This document shows positions 1 to 8,172 of a DNA stretch of 13,563 bases, one piece after another. Each line of letters opens with the position of its first letter. Positions within the stretch are counted from its first letter, which is position 1. Source of the DNA: Methanobacterium sp. (GTDB lineage: Archaea; Methanobacteriota; Methanobacteria; Methanobacteriales; Methanobacteriaceae). Location: the NCBI GenBank assembly GCA_030539815.1, contig JAUNXM010000020.1:6385-19947 (forward strand). The letters are read 5' to 3'. The notes under the pieces are model-generated. The model searched no databases. It was not told where the DNA came from and was given only the letters and a program-made list of their open reading frames with translations. The translations under genes and the position numbers were made by a program.

Positions 1-151
1 CTATACTAATACCATTTTTAAACGAATTGTAGTATTTATTTAATGGAATTTTCATGATGTTAAAGGGAATTGTCAATTAGGTAATATGCACCTCTCTGGT
101 TAATAATCATATGGGTTAGAAGAATATGTTAATCCATCAAGTATTATCTCA

Positions 152-598
152 CTATTTTATCTTTTCCCATGGCTCAATATCTCCGGGAATTAATTCAAAA
201 ACAGGATTTAATTGTATTAAACTTTTTCCACCCCTCAAATCTTTAATAGTGCGGTATTTATCAGGATCTCGTTTTTTAAGTTTCATCTGGAGATGCTTAA
301 GTTCATAGGAGATTTGTCCACTGGTAACCGGGATTTGCCGGGAGGTACGATTGACCCCAATTTTTTCCAAGTTGAAATTATATCCCCTTGCACTGGTGGC
401 TTCGGTGTAAACATGAAAAAGGTAAGTATCCAGAAAAAGGATGGGTTGATCCTGTATTTTAAAGCGATTTATCTGTGGATGTTTGGTGTAACCTTTAGTT
501 TCACCGGTTAAAACTGCACGAGCCAGTAAACCTTCTCTCCAAAGAGCCACTAAACCTTTACTATCCAAATATTTTGGATGAAGACTCCAAAGTCTCAT
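152..598 (-). CDS. pyrimidine dimer DNA glycosylase / endonuclease V family protein
   Basis: A 148-residue protein of the T4 endonuclease V (DenV, Pyr_excise) family. The family removes UV-induced pyrimidine dimers by base excision: it cuts the glycosidic bond and then the abasic site through an imine formed by the N-terminal amine. Seen here: the opening MRLWSLHPKYLD, then LVALWREGLLARAVL, whose Glu22 (after Arg21) aligns with catalytic Glu23 of the T4 enzyme, and a closing NPVFELIPGDIEPWE block. In-frame TTG codons lie upstream (to 610), but I chose the ATG at 598 because homologues begin with MRLW and because the N-terminus is the catalytic end. No strong ribosome binding site is seen (GGTTGTTG lies upstream). 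A TATA-like stretch lies near 665-683. It stands alone, with about 150 bases to its neighbour on the right. Family assignment is firm; activity is inferred. Confidence 0.85.
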   Translation of the reverse strand: MRLWSLHPKYLDSKGLVALWREGLLARAVLTGETKGYTKHPQINRFKIQDQPILFLDTYLFHVYTEATSARGYNFNLEKIGVNRTSRQIPVTSGQISYELKHLQMKLKKRDPDKYRTIKDLRGGKSLIQLNPVFELIPGDIEPWEKIK

Positions 599-664
599 TG
601 TTCTCAACAACCATGATATGAATTTTGTAATAGGGACAAAGATGATATCTACATCATATTCGAT

Positions 665-683
665 AAATTTATTTATATTTCAG
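665..683 (-). promoter_or_regulatory. putative TATA region of the endonuclease V gene
   Basis: On the minus strand this reads CTGAAATATAAATAAATTT, a good archaeal TATA-like stretch. It would start transcription near 650, leaving about 50 bases before the ATG at 598. It is pattern only, in an AT-rich region where chance matches are common. Confidence 0.3.
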
Positions 684-752
684 ATAACTTTTTGTAAGTT
701 AATGCCAGTAGAGTGGTTCGCGCTATAAAAAAACTTTTAAATTTCCCAATTT

Positions 753-1253
753 TTAAAAATAGGTCCCAACTGTCTGATTTTCAAAATACCAAGTATTGAA
801 TCCGAATAATTCCTTTAAAAACTTCTGAAATTCTTGAATATCACCATCATAAAATTGACGGGACTGGTTTACGGAAGGATTGTACACTCTATTACTCCAG
901 ACTACGAAGGAATGACCATAACTCCCATCATAGGATGGTATCATTTCACTATTCTCCATTCTGCAAACCCAACATATCTGAACATCTACAGCTCCCTTAC
1001 TAACAAGGTAGGTTTTTAATGCTAGGGCACGGTCATCACAGTTTCCTCCCTGTTGCCAAAAAACTTCAGGTGGTTGTGGTCCTGGTGTGGATATGTAGGG
1101 CATGTTACAAATTTTCTTAAAGTATAAGTGGGTGGATGGATTCTGGGGGAAGGCCATTGATGTGGAAATATAAAAACCAGCACCCATACTTATAAAAAAT
1201 AAAAATATCAGGATAAGGGGCCATGTCCATTTATTTTCCATTATCTTTTTCAT
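753..1253 (-). CDS. membrane-anchored transglutaminase-like (papain-fold) protein, function unknown
   Basis: A 166-residue protein I cannot name. Residues 11-33 form one hydrophobic helix that starts shortly after a basic N-terminus, so it is a membrane anchor or uncleaved signal with the rest probably outside the cell. The soluble part looks like a transglutaminase/papain-type fold: GGNCDDRALALKTYLVSKG (Cys72 at the head of a helix), GHSFVVW (His114) and VYNPS (Asn125) are spaced like a Cys-His-Asp/Asn triad. Members of this superfamily are often proteases, amidases or peptidoglycan/pseudomurein peptidases; which one applies here is not shown. The ATG at 1253 is supported by GGAAGGA at 1261-1267, seven bases upstream. 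The gene is monocistronic by spacing (142 bases to the next stop-side gene, 224 to the one upstream). Confidence 0.65.
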   Translation of the reverse strand: MKKIMENKWTWPLILIFLFFISMGAGFYISTSMAFPQNPSTHLYFKKICNMPYISTPGPQPPEVFWQQGGNCDDRALALKTYLVSKGAVDVQICWVCRMENSEMIPSYDGSYGHSFVVWSNRVYNPSVNQSRQFYDGDIQEFQKFLKELFGFNTWYFENQTVGTYF

Positions 1254-1319
1254 TAAATTATCCTTCCAACCATTAACAAAATTTCTTATTTGCAGTAATA
1301 ATTCATTAATCCCCTTGAA

Positions 1320-1333
1320 TATAAAATTTTATA
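1320..1333 (-). promoter_or_regulatory. putative TATA box (palindromic) for the transglutaminase-like gene
   Basis: TATAAAATTTTATA is a perfect 14-base palindrome located about 67 bases from the ATG at 1253. It would place a start site near 1295 and leave a leader of about 40 bases that contains the GGAAGGA ribosome binding site. Being symmetric, it gives no direction by itself. Confidence 0.35.
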
Positions 1334-1477
1334 CCTGATATAAATGGGATACAAATATTAACAGCCATCTTAATTCTAAACCGGTAACTGGTGATGTTGT
1401 AAATCCTAATTATTTTATTGAAACAACTAATTAAAAAATAAATATTGTAAAAAAAGAATGAATATTATTATGGGGAT

Positions 1478-1888
1478 TTATTTAACCAGCAATACTGGTA
1501 CTTCAACCTTTTTAAGGGTATTTTCAGCCACGCTGCCCATTATAAGTTTTTCGAGACCAGTCTTCCCGTGAGTGCCTATAACCACCAGATCGGCACCTGC
1601 TTTTTGGGTTATTTTGGGCATATCATTGGTGGGGCTTCCAACAATGAGAATTTCCTGGACTTCCACACCCATTTCCTGGCCTTTTTTTTGTACATGACTA
1701 AGGATGTCTTTACCCTCATCCTGCAATACCTCATAGGGATATATAAGCTTATCATCGATAATGTGCAGGGCAACAACTGTGGAACCTAGTTTTTTGGCAA
1801 GGGATAATGCAGTGTCTTCAGCCCGTTTAGAATATTCTGATCCATCAGTGGGGACCATTATGGTGTTGAACATTTTATAACTTCCCAT
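1478..1888 (-). CDS. universal stress protein (UspA family, ATP-binding type)
   Basis: A 136-residue single-domain Usp protein of usual length. Residues 8-17 (NTIMVPTDGS) give strand 1 and the nucleotide-contacting Asp15. GTHGKTGLEKLIMGS (105-119) fits the ATP-binding pattern G-x2-G-x9-G-S known from M. jannaschii MJ0577, so this is the ATP-binding rather than the non-binding class. It is cytosolic and probably dimeric. The exact role of Usp proteins in methanogens is not established. Two starts are possible: ATG at 1888 with AAAGGA upstream, or ATG at 1873 (MFNTIMVP, the more typical family N-terminus) with GGGAAG upstream. I kept the longer one; the difference is five residues. It has its own 200-base upstream spacer, so it is probably transcribed separately from the flavoprotein gene. 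Confidence 0.9.
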   Translation of the reverse strand: MGSYKMFNTIMVPTDGSEYSKRAEDTALSLAKKLGSTVVALHIIDDKLIYPYEVLQDEGKDILSHVQKKGQEMGVEVQEILIVGSPTNDMPKITQKAGADLVVIGTHGKTGLEKLIMGSVAENTLKKVEVPVLLVK

Positions 1889-2088
1889 TTCTTATTCCTT
1901 TCTCTAATCCAGTGCAGTATTATAATTTATTCACCTATAAATTTTATTCCTGGAATATAATATCCATTGATATTTTATGTTTAAGATCTCTTTACATTTT
2001 AAAAGTATTATCACTTCGAGTATGGGCTAATCAATTACTCCAGATATTATTCAATTTTATTTGGGTTAATTAGGTTTTGTTTTCATGA

Positions 2089-2643
2089 TTATTTCTCTAC
2101 TTTACGGCGATGGTCACCCACCACGAAGTCCTTTCCACCAAGGTGTAGTAATGGTTTCACAAGTTCCACGTCCAGAAGCCCATCATGGATAATATCTTCC
2201 CTTACACCAACCTTTAATACGCGTCCAACCACTAAATGATGATCACCACATTCCCGGGTGAATTCAACTTTACACTCCATATGGGCCAAGCATTCTTTTA
2301 TCCATGGTGGTGTAACTTTAACAGATTCCATCTCGGTTAATCCTGCTTTTTGAATCTCATTCACTCCAGGGGGGAACTTTTCACCAGTAACCCATAGCTG
2401 GTTGATGATATCTGCACTGGGAATGTTAACCACCAGTTCCCTGGTTTCTTCAAGGTTCTGGTAAGTATGGTGCCGTGGTACCGAGGAAACTGCAATTAAC
2501 GGAGGGTCTACAGAAACTGGCATGGTAAAGGAAAATGGTGCTGCATTTATTTCTCCCTCCTTACTTATGGTGGTAACTATTATGGTAGGGCGAGGTGCCA
2601 GAACACGGTAAAAGCTTCCCACATCCATATTTTCAAATTCCAT
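2089..2643 (-). CDS. flavin reductase family / flavoredoxin-like FMN-binding protein
   Basis: A 184-residue protein of the flavin-reductase-like, FMN-binding split-barrel family. Seen here: an N-terminal barrel strand with APRPTIIVTTISKEG (16-30), then NAAPFSFTMPVSVDPPLIAVSS, the usual flavin-contacting segment, and a C-terminal PLLHLGGKDFVVG like that of flavoredoxins. Such proteins bind FMN and either reduce free flavin with NAD(P)H or pass electrons between ferredoxin-like partners; the partner here is unknown. The ATG at 2643 has a clear ribosome binding site, GGGAGATG, seven bases upstream. It lies 49 bases downstream of atwA on the same strand with no evident terminator, so the two are probably co-transcribed. 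That invites, but does not show, a link to the reductive activation of methyl-coenzyme M reductase. Confidence 0.88.
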   Translation of the reverse strand: MEFENMDVGSFYRVLAPRPTIIVTTISKEGEINAAPFSFTMPVSVDPPLIAVSSVPRHHTYQNLEETRELVVNIPSADIINQLWVTGEKFPPGVNEIQKAGLTEMESVKVTPPWIKECLAHMECKVEFTRECGDHHLVVGRVLKVGVREDIIHDGLLDVELVKPLLHLGGKDFVVGDHRRKVEK

Positions 2644-2692
2644 TTTTTAACATCTCCCTGATAGTTTATCATGCTTTAGAATATTTATCAAT

Positions 2693-4426
2693 TTACTCTT
2701 CCAATAGTTTCTCCTTCCACTGGGCAATATCCTCAAGATAATGGGCTCCGCAACTTTTAATGAATTTATCACACTCAACATCAGGGGTTCCATCCCCAAT
2801 AAGCTTACCATCTTCCATACGTATGGCACGGGTAGCCAATTCCTCAATGAAGTCAATATGGTGGCTGACCATTATGATAGTGGTGTTGAATTCTTTATTA
2901 ATTCTTTTAAGGGAATTAGAAACAATACGAAGGGTTATTGGATCCAGATCACCGAATGGTTCATCTAAGATGAGAACCTTTGGCCTGGTTGACAGTACCA
3001 GGGCCAGGGTTGCCCTGACTTTCTGACCCCCTGACAATTCATAAGAACGACGATTTAAAATATCCAAAGGAAGATCCAGTGCCTTGAATATGGGTTCAGC
3101 GTATTCTCTAACTTCATTATCTGGGAAACTAGGGAAAAGTGTTTCCAAAATGCTTCCAGATAAACCTAGCTGTTCCAGACGATTTTTTGCTTCGGATTCA
3201 GGAAGGTCGGTTAGCTGGTATAAAACATCCAGGGCCAGTTCACTGATACCCAGTTCTTCTGCCTTCTTCTTGGCTTCATCCACTACCATTATACCTTTAA
3301 TTCCCAGTCTTCCAGCGATTTGATCCCGGATACGAGCATGGTGTACAAGTGCAAATTCCTGATGCATGAATCCCATCTGGCGGCGAATTTTCATCCGATT
3401 GATTCCTGGCTGGTGCATGTCCACCCATTCACCGTCCAATTTAAAGGTGACCTTGCCTGCATCAGGAAGGTCCAGACCACCAACCATGCGCAGTAGCACA
3501 GTTTTACCAGCACCACTGGGTCCAATAAGGGAAAGGATTTCTCCTTCCTTAACATCGAAGCTAGCACCAGTTAATTCCAGGACATTACCTGCTTTGAGAA
3601 GATAAAACCTTTTATCCAAGTCTCTGGCCTTAATTATGGTCTCACCAATATTTTCACTGTCACGCTTAGGTAATTCATCTTCCATTTTCTGGAGGAATTC
3701 CTTGATTATCTTATCCGGTGATCCCACATCTTTCACATGTCCTTCTTCCATTAGCACCAGTCTATGGGATAGGTAGTGGTGAACCTCTGGAAGGTGGGAA
3801 ACTAGGATTACAGTCACTCCCAGATCCTGATTTATATTACGAATTGCATCTAAAATTTCCTGTTTAGTTTTAGGGCATGACATGGTAGCTGGTTCATCTA
3901 ATAATAAAACTTTAGGCTTTTTAGCTAACTGCCTGGCCATGATCAGTCTCTGTTTTTCCCCACCACTCAGTACCGGTGCAAAATGGTCGGCCTTATGATC
4001 CAGTCCCACCACGCGCAGGATCTCCATTGCTTCCTCTTCAAACTCATCATAAGCAAAGTCAAAATCAGTTAGTGCTTCATCCCCATATTTAGTCCCGTAA
4101 AGCTTCCTTATAACATTGTTCAAGGCTGTTTCTGACCATAATCCGAAGGAACGCTGCAGGTGGATGGCTGTTGCCTCACGCAGTTTCCGGGAATAGTATG
4201 TGGTGGATTCAGGAGTCACTGTCACATCATCAATGGTTATTGAACCATCATCAAAAGGCTCTACACCTCTTAAAACACGGAGTAAGCTGGTTTTACCAGA
4301 ACCACTGGTACCGATAATGCCCACTATTTCACCCTTCTCCACTTCCAGGTTAACCTGATCCAGTGCCTTGATTTCAAGACCTTCCTCCATGTGGTAAGTT
4401 TTTGATAGATTCTCAATTTTTATCAT
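2693..4426 (-). CDS. atwA: methyl-coenzyme M reductase system component A2 (twin ABC ATPase)
   Basis: A 577-residue soluble protein with two ABC ATPase domains and no membrane segment. Domain 1: Walker A GTSGSGKT (39-46), signature LSGGE (153-157), Walker B VLLLDEP (173-179), H-loop His211. Domain 2: Walker A GPSGAGKT (302-309), signature LSGGQ (464-468), Walker B VLILDEP (484-490), D-loop GDLDP and H-loop His522. A helical insert of roughly 90 residues lies between the Q-loop (MHQE, about 354) and the signature of domain 2. This layout and the N-terminus MIKIENLSKTY match AtwA, the ATP-binding component that with component A3a activates methyl-coenzyme M reductase by reducing its nickel cofactor F430. 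The D-loop of domain 1 is replaced by ATMSCPKTKQE, so the first site may be degenerate. The ATG at 4426 follows GGGTGAT (4432-4438) by five bases. It heads a likely operon with the flavoprotein gene. Confidence 0.9.
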   Translation of the reverse strand: MIKIENLSKTYHMEEGLEIKALDQVNLEVEKGEIVGIIGTSGSGKTSLLRVLRGVEPFDDGSITIDDVTVTPESTTYYSRKLREATAIHLQRSFGLWSETALNNVIRKLYGTKYGDEALTDFDFAYDEFEEEAMEILRVVGLDHKADHFAPVLSGGEKQRLIMARQLAKKPKVLLLDEPATMSCPKTKQEILDAIRNINQDLGVTVILVSHLPEVHHYLSHRLVLMEEGHVKDVGSPDKIIKEFLQKMEDELPKRDSENIGETIIKARDLDKRFYLLKAGNVLELTGASFDVKEGEILSLIGPSGAGKTVLLRMVGGLDLPDAGKVTFKLDGEWVDMHQPGINRMKIRRQMGFMHQEFALVHHARIRDQIAGRLGIKGIMVVDEAKKKAEELGISELALDVLYQLTDLPESEAKNRLEQLGLSGSILETLFPSFPDNEVREYAEPIFKALDLPLDILNRRSYELSGGQKVRATLALVLSTRPKVLILDEPFGDLDPITLRIVSNSLKRINKEFNTTIIMVSHHIDFIEELATRAIRMEDGKLIGDGTPDVECDKFIKSCGAHYLEDIAQWKEKLLEE

Positions 4427-4492
4427 CCTTTATCACCCATTATCCATTGATTTTTTACACAATAAGGATTAATCTCACTGAAAATTTATTTT

Positions 4493-4503
4493 TCATTTAT
4501 AGG
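4493..4503 (-). promoter_or_regulatory. putative atwA promoter TATA box
   Basis: On the minus strand this is CCTATAAATGA, preceded by TTTA; the flank and box resemble an archaeal BRE/TATA. Transcription would begin near 4470, giving a leader of about 45 bases with the GGGTGAT ribosome binding site. A second minus-strand candidate, CCTATATATCCC, lies at 4548-4559. Confidence 0.4.
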
Positions 4504-4733
4504 TAAACTAATTGTCTTTATAATCCCTATCTCTTGTTAATCCCCTGGGGATATATAGGTTATCCTGATCTCAAATTAAATTTAACGTCATTTATTCCAA
4601 ATGTAAAGCTTCATTTAACAGTTTTTTCCTAAATTTTTTATGAACCAGATAAAAAAAACTATCCACCTGCCAAACTACCCGCAACTGCCCGTTTATACCA
4701 GGACCTTAACCTTATAAAATATCCTCATTTACT

Positions 4734-4745
4734 CCTATATATCCC
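4734..4745 (+). promoter_or_regulatory. putative plus-strand TATA box within the spacer
   Basis: CCTATATATCCC is the exact reverse complement of 4548-4559, so the same BRE/TATA-like 12-mer faces outward on both strands, 174 bases apart. From here a transcript would start near 4770, about 400 bases before nadM, which fits either a very long leader or a separate small RNA. No transcript is proven. Confidence 0.25.
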
Positions 4746-4929
4746 ACAAAATTGTGTCCGGGTCATCAGGACCTTAATAGTACTTCAGACCTTCTATTCT
4801 ACTTTATTCCATATTAGATTTGCATTCATCTTTGAAACAACTCCTGAATTATTGATTTATTAGTAACTCTCTAAATTGGCTATCTTTGCAATGTTTTGGT
4901 TAATTATTTATGAGGGCAAAAAGAGAGTA

Positions 4930-4942
4930 ATATTTATAATTT
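4930..4942 (+). promoter_or_regulatory. putative nadM promoter TATA box
   Basis: The AT-rich stretch AATATTTATAATTT covers about 4929-4942 and is followed by a purine-rich region. A start near 4957 would place the AGGAG site and four-codon ORF at 4968-4993 at the head of a nadM leader of about 215 bases. It competes with other AT-rich boxes nearer nadM, for example about 5100-5112. Confidence 0.25.
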
Positions 4943-4978
4943 GTGATATAGTTTATAGATGGAATACAGGAGAATTCA

Positions 4979-4993
4979 ATGAGAATTAATTAA
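4979..4993 (+). other. four-codon mini-ORF with a good ribosome binding site
   Basis: ATG AGA ATT AAT TAA follows AGGAG (4968-4972) by six bases, which is ideal spacing. It encodes only Met-Arg-Ile-Asn. It sits 180 bases before nadM. It could be a chance match in AT-rich DNA or a leader cistron; nothing in the sequence decides this. Confidence 0.2.
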
Positions 4994-5154
4994 GAGAGTA
5001 CCCTGTAAATATCCTAGAAATTATATTAATTTATTGCGGTGATCTTCATAGAGATTAGGATAGATTAATTTAAGGTAATTGAATATTTGCCTTAGATTGA
5101 ATTTTATTATTATGCAAGATTTTTCATTAAATGAAAATGAAAATAAATTCTTGA

Positions 5155-6134
<980 letters not shown>

Positions 6135-6262
6135 CTTAGATTTCTAGACTGGTAAGTAAAAATGGGGGAATAAACTAAAGGTTTTAAAATCGATTCAGAC
6201 TTAAATTAAGAACTGAAAGCCGTATTTTCAATCAATACATTCCAATAGGTGGGGGGTGCGCC

Positions 6263-6325
6263 ATGAATTTAATCATATTAAATGGAGTAAAGGCTGTTAT
6301 TTCAATAAATCCATGGAGGCCCTAA
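6263..6325 (+). CDS. possible 20-residue leader peptide upstream of the HD gene
   Basis: A short ORF encodes MNLIILNGVK followed by ten more residues ending in NPWRP. Its TAA stop (6323-6325) is directly against the ATG of the HD phosphohydrolase (6326). Its own ATG is preceded by the G-rich AGGTGGGGGGTG (6247-6258), a strong Shine-Dalgarno match four bases away, and the GGAGG used by the HD gene lies inside its last codons. That geometry suits translational coupling or an upstream regulatory ORF. It may equally be chance: 20 codons is short and I recognise no homologue. No signal or membrane segment beyond a mildly hydrophobic stretch. Confidence 0.35.
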   Translation: MNLIILNGVKAVISINPWRP

Positions 6326-7489
6326 ATGAAATTTATCAGGGATAGTGTACATGGAAATCTCCAGCTAGACGAATTTGAAGTTAAATTGACAGATACTCCT
6401 GAAATTCAGCGTCTAAGAAGGATTAAACAGTTAGGATTTACGTACCTGGTGTATCCTGGTGCTAATCATACTCGTTTTGAACATTCCATTGGCACCATGT
6501 ACCTAGCCTCAAGATTGGCCCTAAACCTGCAGCTGGATGAAGACAATCATTCACTGGTGCGATGCTGTGCTATTCTTCATGATGCGGGTCATGGACCATT
6601 TTCACATGTATCAGAGGGAGTTATTGATTCATCACATGAGGAACTAACCTCCAAACTCATTAAAAAATCACAACTGGGGGATATTCTATCTGAAAAATTC
6701 AGTGTGAATGAGGTACTGAAAGTAATCAGTGGCAAGGGCCCACTGGGCCATATGATTTCGGGTGAACTGGACGTGGACCGAATGGACTACCTCTTGCGGG
6801 ATTCATATTTCACCGGTGTTGCGTATGGTGTTATTGACGTGGAACGCCTTATTTATAATATGAAACTGGAAAATGGGTTACTCCTACTTGATGGTAAAGG
6901 TGTTCAAGCTGCTGAATCCATGTTGTTAGCTCGCTATTTCATGTATCCTAGTGTTTACCAGCATCACACCACCAGAATCGTAAATTCCATGTTCCGACGG
7001 TGCTTGGGCAAACTCTTGGAAAAAAAAATTATTCAAACAGGGGAGATCTACCGTTACGATGACATTGACATAATTTCATCCGCCCGCTCAGAAAAGGGTT
7101 TCATTGGAGAAATCATGGGGAGATTGGATAAAAGACAACTATTCAAACGTGTATATTCCCTTAAGTTAAATGATATTCCCAATCCAGAGGATATTTTTAA
7201 AATGAGTATAGATTCGATAAAAAAAGCTGAAAATGAGATAGCACAGGATATAGGTGTGGATAAAGCCTGTGTGCTGATTGATATTCCAGAATACCCTTCT
7301 TTTCACGAAATGACAACCCCAGTGTCTGTAAATGGGGAAATTATTCCATTAGGTGATATTTCTAATCTTTTAAGGGCTCTCAAAGATGCACGTTTCAATC
7401 ATGCTGATTTATGCATATACCTTCCGGAAAAATATGCAGAACAGACCTCTAAACTTAACTTCATTGATTATTTGGACATCCCTGATTGA
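6326..7489 (+). CDS. HD-domain phosphohydrolase, SAMHD1/dGTPase-like
   Basis: A 387-residue cytosolic protein of the SAMHD1/YwfO-like branch of the HD superfamily, whose studied members cleave dNTPs to deoxynucleoside and triphosphate. Seen here: DSVHGNLQLDEFE near the N-terminus, QRLRRIKQLGFTYLVYPGANHTRFEHSIG (28-56) with His53, the HD pair His85-Asp86 in LHDAGHGPFSH, and ELDVDRMDYLLRDSYFTGV (147-165) with the distal metal-binding Asp; QHHTTR follows at 212-217. So the four-ligand metal site is complete. The C-terminal 150 residues are family-typical but less clear. The ATG follows GGAGG (6315-6319) by six bases. It has 191 bases to moaE, so it may have its own promoter (TATA-like TTTTAAAAT near 6181). 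Substrate is not shown: dNTPase is the likeliest. Confidence 0.9.
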   Translation: MKFIRDSVHGNLQLDEFEVKLTDTPEIQRLRRIKQLGFTYLVYPGANHTRFEHSIGTMYLASRLALNLQLDEDNHSLVRCCAILHDAGHGPFSHVSEGVIDSSHEELTSKLIKKSQLGDILSEKFSVNEVLKVISGKGPLGHMISGELDVDRMDYLLRDSYFTGVAYGVIDVERLIYNMKLENGLLLLDGKGVQAAESMLLARYFMYPSVYQHHTTRIVNSMFRRCLGKLLEKKIIQTGEIYRYDDIDIISSARSEKGFIGEIMGRLDKRQLFKRVYSLKLNDIPNPEDIFKMSIDSIKKAENEIAQDIGVDKACVLIDIPEYPSFHEMTTPVSVNGEIIPLGDISNLLRALKDARFNHADLCIYLPEKYAEQTSKLNFIDYLDIPD

Positions 7490-7611
7490 AATACCAACTT
7501 AACTTCATATATTGGATAAAAAAGTTTTCTCTTAAAATTTGAATTCATAATTTATTAATTGAATTAAACAGTGTTTATTTAAAAATAAATATTGAAACTT
7601 TAGTGATTAAA

Positions 7612-8172
7612 ATGATAGTAGTAGCCATTACAGGAGCTAGCGGTGTTATTTATGGTGTTAGACTCCTGGAAATACTGAAAGAAATGGGAAGGAAAACTGC
7701 TCTGGTGGTAACTAACCCGGCACGAATAATCCTGAAATACGAAATGGGTATTGATGAAGATGAACTAAAGAAGCTTTGTCACCGGTTTTATGAACCCGGA
7801 GATCTTACCAGTGCCATTAACAGTGGCTCCTGCCAATTTGAATCCATGATCATTGTTCCCTGCACCATGAAAACCATTTCTGCCATATCTACCGGTTATG
7901 CTAGTAATGCTGTTACTCGTGCTGCAGACGTGGCTTTGAAAGAAAAAAGGACTTTAATCATGGTGCCTAGAGAAACACCTCTAAGATCTGTTCACCTGGA
8001 GAACATGTTAAGTATCAGCCGGGAAGGTGCCATAATCCTCCCAGCAATGCCTGCTTTTTACCACCAACCACAGAACATTGATGAACTGGTTGATTTCCTA
8101 GTGGGTAAAATACTGGATATTCTCCATATAGACCATAATCTCTACCAGAGATGGCAGGGAGAGATTCCATGA
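7612..8172 (+). CDS. ubiX: UbiX family flavin prenyltransferase
   Basis: A 186-residue protein of the UbiX/Pad1 family, which attaches a dimethylallyl group to FMN to make prenylated FMN, the cofactor of UbiD-type decarboxylases. Seen here: VAITGASGVIYGVRLLEIL (4-22) binding flavin, SGSCQFESMIIVPCTMKTISAISTG (71-95), and the RETPL motif (120-124) that holds the substrate phosphate. In archaea without ubiquinone the product serves other UbiD homologues; none is in this window. I chose the ATG at 7612 over the GTG at 7603, because family members begin with a short MxxVAITGASG; AGTGATT at 7602-7608 can act as ribosome binding site, or the message may be nearly leaderless from the TATA-like AAAAATAAATA at 7580-7590. 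The stop overlaps cbiT as ATGA. Confidence 0.93.
   Translation: MIVVAITGASGVIYGVRLLEILKEMGRKTALVVTNPARIILKYEMGIDEDELKKLCHRFYEPGDLTSAINSGSCQFESMIIVPCTMKTISAISTGYASNAVTRAADVALKEKRTLIMVPRETPLRSVHLENMLSISREGAIILPAMPAFYHQPQNIDELVDFLVGKILDILHIDHNLYQRWQGEIP

Noticed and set aside
1..151. Possible gene end at the left edge
   Set aside because: Stops in the frames read and no recognisable peptide; treated as the spacer downstream of the endonuclease V gene.
705..730. GGTTCGCGC resembling a tRNA T-loop
   Set aside because: No acceptor, D or anticodon stems around it; no cloverleaf can be drawn.
2647..2856. 69-residue minus-strand frame near the atwA stop
   Set aside because: Overlaps the 3' end of atwA in another frame; no motif and no independent start signal.
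4745..4800. TGATGA and CTGA boxes on the minus strand suggesting a C/D-box guide RNA
   Set aside because: Only one C-like box with a D-like box on the wrong side; no C'/D' pair at proper spacing.
8151..8168. Upstream in-frame ATG for cbiT (adds MAGRDS)
   Set aside because: The family N-terminus, the ATGA overlap and the GGGAG spacing all favour 8169.
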